Below are positions 29,187-31,336 of a stretch of DNA of 31,336 nt, piece after piece. Location of the stretch: positions 1 to 31,336 of the IMG/VR virus record IMGVR_UViG_3300005589_000080; one strand, given 5' to 3'. The number at the start of each line of letters is the position of its first letter. The stretch's first letter is position 1. The DNA is from a virus. The translations under genes were made by a program, and so were the position numbers. The notes beneath the pieces were generated by a model. It did not search any database and was not told where the DNA came from. It was given only the letters and a program-made list of their open reading frames with translations.

Positions 29187-31261
29187 TCGGCCCCTTCCAG
29201 ACGGGTGATCTTGCCGTCGTTTCGCTCGTATCCTGGGTGCTTGTCTATGTATTTTCGGGCTGTGTTTAGCTCTACCTTGAGGGCCTTTGTAACGTCGGCT
29301 ATTCGGGCGATTCCATCCTCATTCATACACTTCTCGATAGTCTCACTGGTCTTGAATGTCAGGGCATCCGCCTTGGTCCGAATCGCGTCATCCGAGCACA
29401 GCGCCAAGCCCTTGCATCCCTTGAGCCAGTTCTTGATCTGTGCCTCTGTAGCGCCCATTGACTCGGCCAATTCGCCCAGCATGGCGGTTCCGTTGTCGAA
29501 GGCCAGGATGTTGAAAGCGCTCGTGACCCGGCTGGCGTTCGTCTCTTTCTTGGGTCCACTTGCCCCCCCTTTTGACCATGGGGCCTCTTCTCCGTCAGCT
29601 TTGCAGTCCTTTAGGAACTCGTCTCCCTCGGTCGTGTGGTAGGGGTGTCGGAACCAGAATTCCCGGGGCTTCATCGGGGCAAATTCCCGGAGCGTGCCTT
29701 CCATTCTCCAGCCGGTCGCCCCTTGCAGGGCCTCTTCTTGCCCTCCCCATTGGGACCATGCCGCGTGCGTTGTACCGAGAATTTCGCGTGCTTTCTCAGT
29801 CACCACCGAGGCAGAGAGCGCGTCATCTTGGCTCAATCCGTGGTTGTCGCCCATGGCCGCAATGAGCGCCTTACACTTGGCCGCGTCGATCATGGCCTTG
29901 CGTGCCGATTCCGGGATCGAGAGCTCGATAATGTCGAGAATCGCGTCAGGGTCCCGGGCGAACACACCACTCCCCGACGAGCGATCACGGGCTGATTTCT
30001 GGCCCTGTGCCCCCTTGCTGTGGTGGTGGCAGTAGATGACGGCCGCGCCCAGGTCCTTGGCTATCCGGTCGAACTGGTTGCAGAAGTGAGCCATCTTGTC
30101 AGCCGCGTTTTCGTCCCCGGTGATGACCTTGTATATGGGGTCGATAATCACGGCCTTGTACCGTCGCTTGATGGCCCTTCTAATGAGTTTCGGTGCCAAC
30201 AGGTCAAGAGGAACAGCCGCCCCGCGAAGATTCCACAGGTCGATGTTTTGCAGGTTGTCCGGGGTCCAGCCCTTTTGCTGATACAGGTCCCGAATCCGGT
30301 GCACGCAGCTCCGAGGGTCCAATTCCAGATTTACATAGAGCACGGGCCCTTGGGTGCACTGCCAGCCGAGCCAGTCCCGCCCCTCCGCAATCGCAAGGGT
30401 GAGCTGAAGCAGCATAAACGACTTCCCGGCCTTCGAAGGGCCCGTGAGCAACCCTTTGTGGCCCTCACGGAGAACGCCCTGAATCAGCTCATTCGCAAGT
30501 GGTAGATCTTGGTTGAACACATCAGACAAGGGCTCGAAGTCCGGCAGGCTGTCGTTGGCCTCCTCGATGAAGTCCTTCCACGCTTCGAAGGACTCACGCC
30601 CTTGGTTGGTGGCGATGATGTACTGCTTTTGCCCATCGCGCCATATCCCCGGCATTCGAGACAGTCGCGATGGGTCCTTCGTCTGGGGGTCGATGTCCAG
30701 CCCGTTGCTCTTGCACACCTTATGCAGGTAATTGACCCGATCCCGGTATTCCTCCATCGTGGCAGCCCCGATTCGCACGATTGCATGGGCTGAGCGCTTG
30801 CCGCTGTGGACCATCACGACGATAGGCAATTCGAGCTCTTCGTACATGGCGATCTGCTTGCCGATCTCCACGCTGTCGCATTCGACCAGTGCGTATTTCA
30901 GGGATGTGACATTGCTCCCCTTTACGCCCTTGCCGTCCAGCGGGTTAAATCGAATCCACGCCCCTACTTTCGGGTCGTAGTCGCCAAGGGCCTTCGAGAG
31001 GTTGCCTTTATATCGGTTGATGTCCTCGATTATCTCCCCGGATGTCCGGGAGTAGGTACCCCGCTTCGGGAGGTCTCGGCCATCGTCGCCTTTATACGAT
31101 TCCAGCACGTATCCCACGTGGTCCGAGGACTCGAATAGCGCCGTCAGGTACTGGGTCAATTCCTCGGCTGGGTTCCATGTCGCATCGGTCGGAGGCTCTA
31201 CATCGGCAGCACTGACAAAGCCAGAGTCCACAAGGGGCTTCTCACTGGGATTCCGGATCAT
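29183..31261 (-). CDS. Replicative primase-helicase (primpol-like plus RepA/AAA ATPase)
   Basis: 692 residues. The N-terminal part has primase/polymerase-type motifs: LKYALVECDSVE (Asp129, acidic pair), VHSGKRSAHAIVRI (152-164, the SxH site) and DPSRLSRMPG (196-205). Next is a RecA-like helicase: Walker A GPSKAGKS (274-281), Walker B AVIID (370-374), then IYCHHHSKG (409-417) and a RSSGSGVFARDPDA loop. The C-terminal ~150 residues include helix-turn-helix-like segments (MLGELAESMGATEAQIKNWL; ADVTKALKVELNTARKYI). The enzyme would prime and unwind DNA at the phage origin. RusA is coupled to it. The RBS before the ATG is weak. Confidence 0.85.
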   Translation of the reverse strand: MIRNPSEKPLVDSGFVSAADVEPPTDATWNPAEELTQYLTALFESSDHVGYVLESYKGDDGRDLPKRGTYSRTSGEIIEDINRYKGNLSKALGDYDPKVGAWIRFNPLDGKGVKGSNVTSLKYALVECDSVEIGKQIAMYEELELPIVVMVHSGKRSAHAIVRIGAATMEEYRDRVNYLHKVCKSNGLDIDPQTKDPSRLSRMPGIWRDGQKQYIIATNQGRESFEAWKDFIEEANDSLPDFEPLSDVFNQDLPLANELIQGVLREGHKGLLTGPSKAGKSFMLLQLTLAIAEGRDWLGWQCTQGPVLYVNLELDPRSCVHRIRDLYQQKGWTPDNLQNIDLWNLRGAAVPLDLLAPKLIRRAIKRRYKAVIIDPIYKVITGDENAADKMAHFCNQFDRIAKDLGAAVIYCHHHSKGAQGQKSARDRSSGSGVFARDPDAILDIIELSIPESARKAMIDAAKCKALIAAMGDNHGLSQDDALSASVVTEKAREILGTTHAAWSQWGGQEEALQGATGWRMEGTLREFAPMKPREFWFRHPYHTTEGDEFLKDCKADGEEAPWSKGGASGPKKETNASRVTSAFNILAFDNGTAMLGELAESMGATEAQIKNWLKGCKGLALCSDDAIRTKADALTFKTSETIEKCMNEDGIARIADVTKALKVELNTARKYIDKHPGYERNDGKITRLEGAE

Positions 31262-31267
31262 GCTATC

Positions 31268-31336
31268 TTAGTCGTAGACCTCGCAATTTCCGCTGGCCGA
31301 TGGAGACCACCCGTGCTGTTGTGCCAGTGCCACCAG
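31268..31336 (-). CDS. C-terminal end of an upstream gene, cut by the window
   Basis: A frame open from the right edge ends at TAA 6 bases before the primase start. It gives 22 residues (LVALAQQHGWSPSASGNCEV and two more). The short spacing is typical of the operon, so this is probably the end of the next early gene. Too short to identify. Confidence 0.4.
   Translation of the reverse strand: MVALAQQHGWSPSASGNCEVYD

Overview
The window is the greater part of a temperate, long-tailed (siphovirus-like) phage genome of a Gram-negative, probably proteobacterial, host. The evidence is a tyrosine integrase, an HK97-type head module (small and large terminase, portal, S78 protease, capsid with an N-terminal delta-like region), a frameshifted tail chaperone pair followed by a tape measure gene, a lysis block containing a lipobox, and a replication block (primase-helicase, RusA). 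The GC content looks fairly high (my impression is well above 50 percent, not computed). Genus cannot be read from the sequence.

Almost everything is on the minus strand, so the genome reads from right to left. 31.3-28.1 kb: end of an upstream gene, primase-helicase, RusA resolvase, a GATC-repeat tract that may be the replication origin, and a DUF4406 protein. 28.1-25.6 kb: an RHH-like protein, an HNH nuclease, a coiled-coil zinc-finger protein and a MazG-like protein. 25.5-21.9 kb: terminase subunits with small accessory genes (two zinc-binding proteins and a 30-residue membrane peptide). 21.9-21.2 kb: an inverted, self-contained plus-strand unit with a strong promoter, small genes ending in an RHH regulator, and a hairpin. 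21.2-12.6 kb: portal fused to a Mu-F-like domain, protease, capsid, decoration candidate, connectors, tail tube and chaperones. 12.6-2.6 kb: tape measure, a split distal tail protein, tail hub and fibres. The last three fibre-region proteins carry Sec signal peptides. 2.6-1.2 kb: lysis genes. 1.2-0.97 kb: an attP-like intergenic region. 0.97-0 kb: the plus-strand integrase, cut by the window edge.

Nearly all minus-strand genes overlap by 1 or 4 bases (ATGA, GTGA, TGATG), which implies long translationally coupled messages. Two very small membrane ORFs (28 and 30 codons) were found because they use exactly this GTGA coupling. Putative arm-type repeats on both sides of a tRNA-3'-end-like core, with phage genes on both sides, suggest that the sequence is the non-integrated or circular form rather than a prophage junction.

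The most unusual points are: the exported fibre-like proteins; a holin-like protein fused to a lipoprotein; twelve GATC sites in 144 bp beside the primase and RusA genes; a CGA-AAG frameshift site in the tail chaperone; the inverted regulatory unit between terminase and portal; and a 51-residue ORF that echoes a motif of the adjacent portal. No CI-like repressor, excisionase or tRNA gene was seen in the window.
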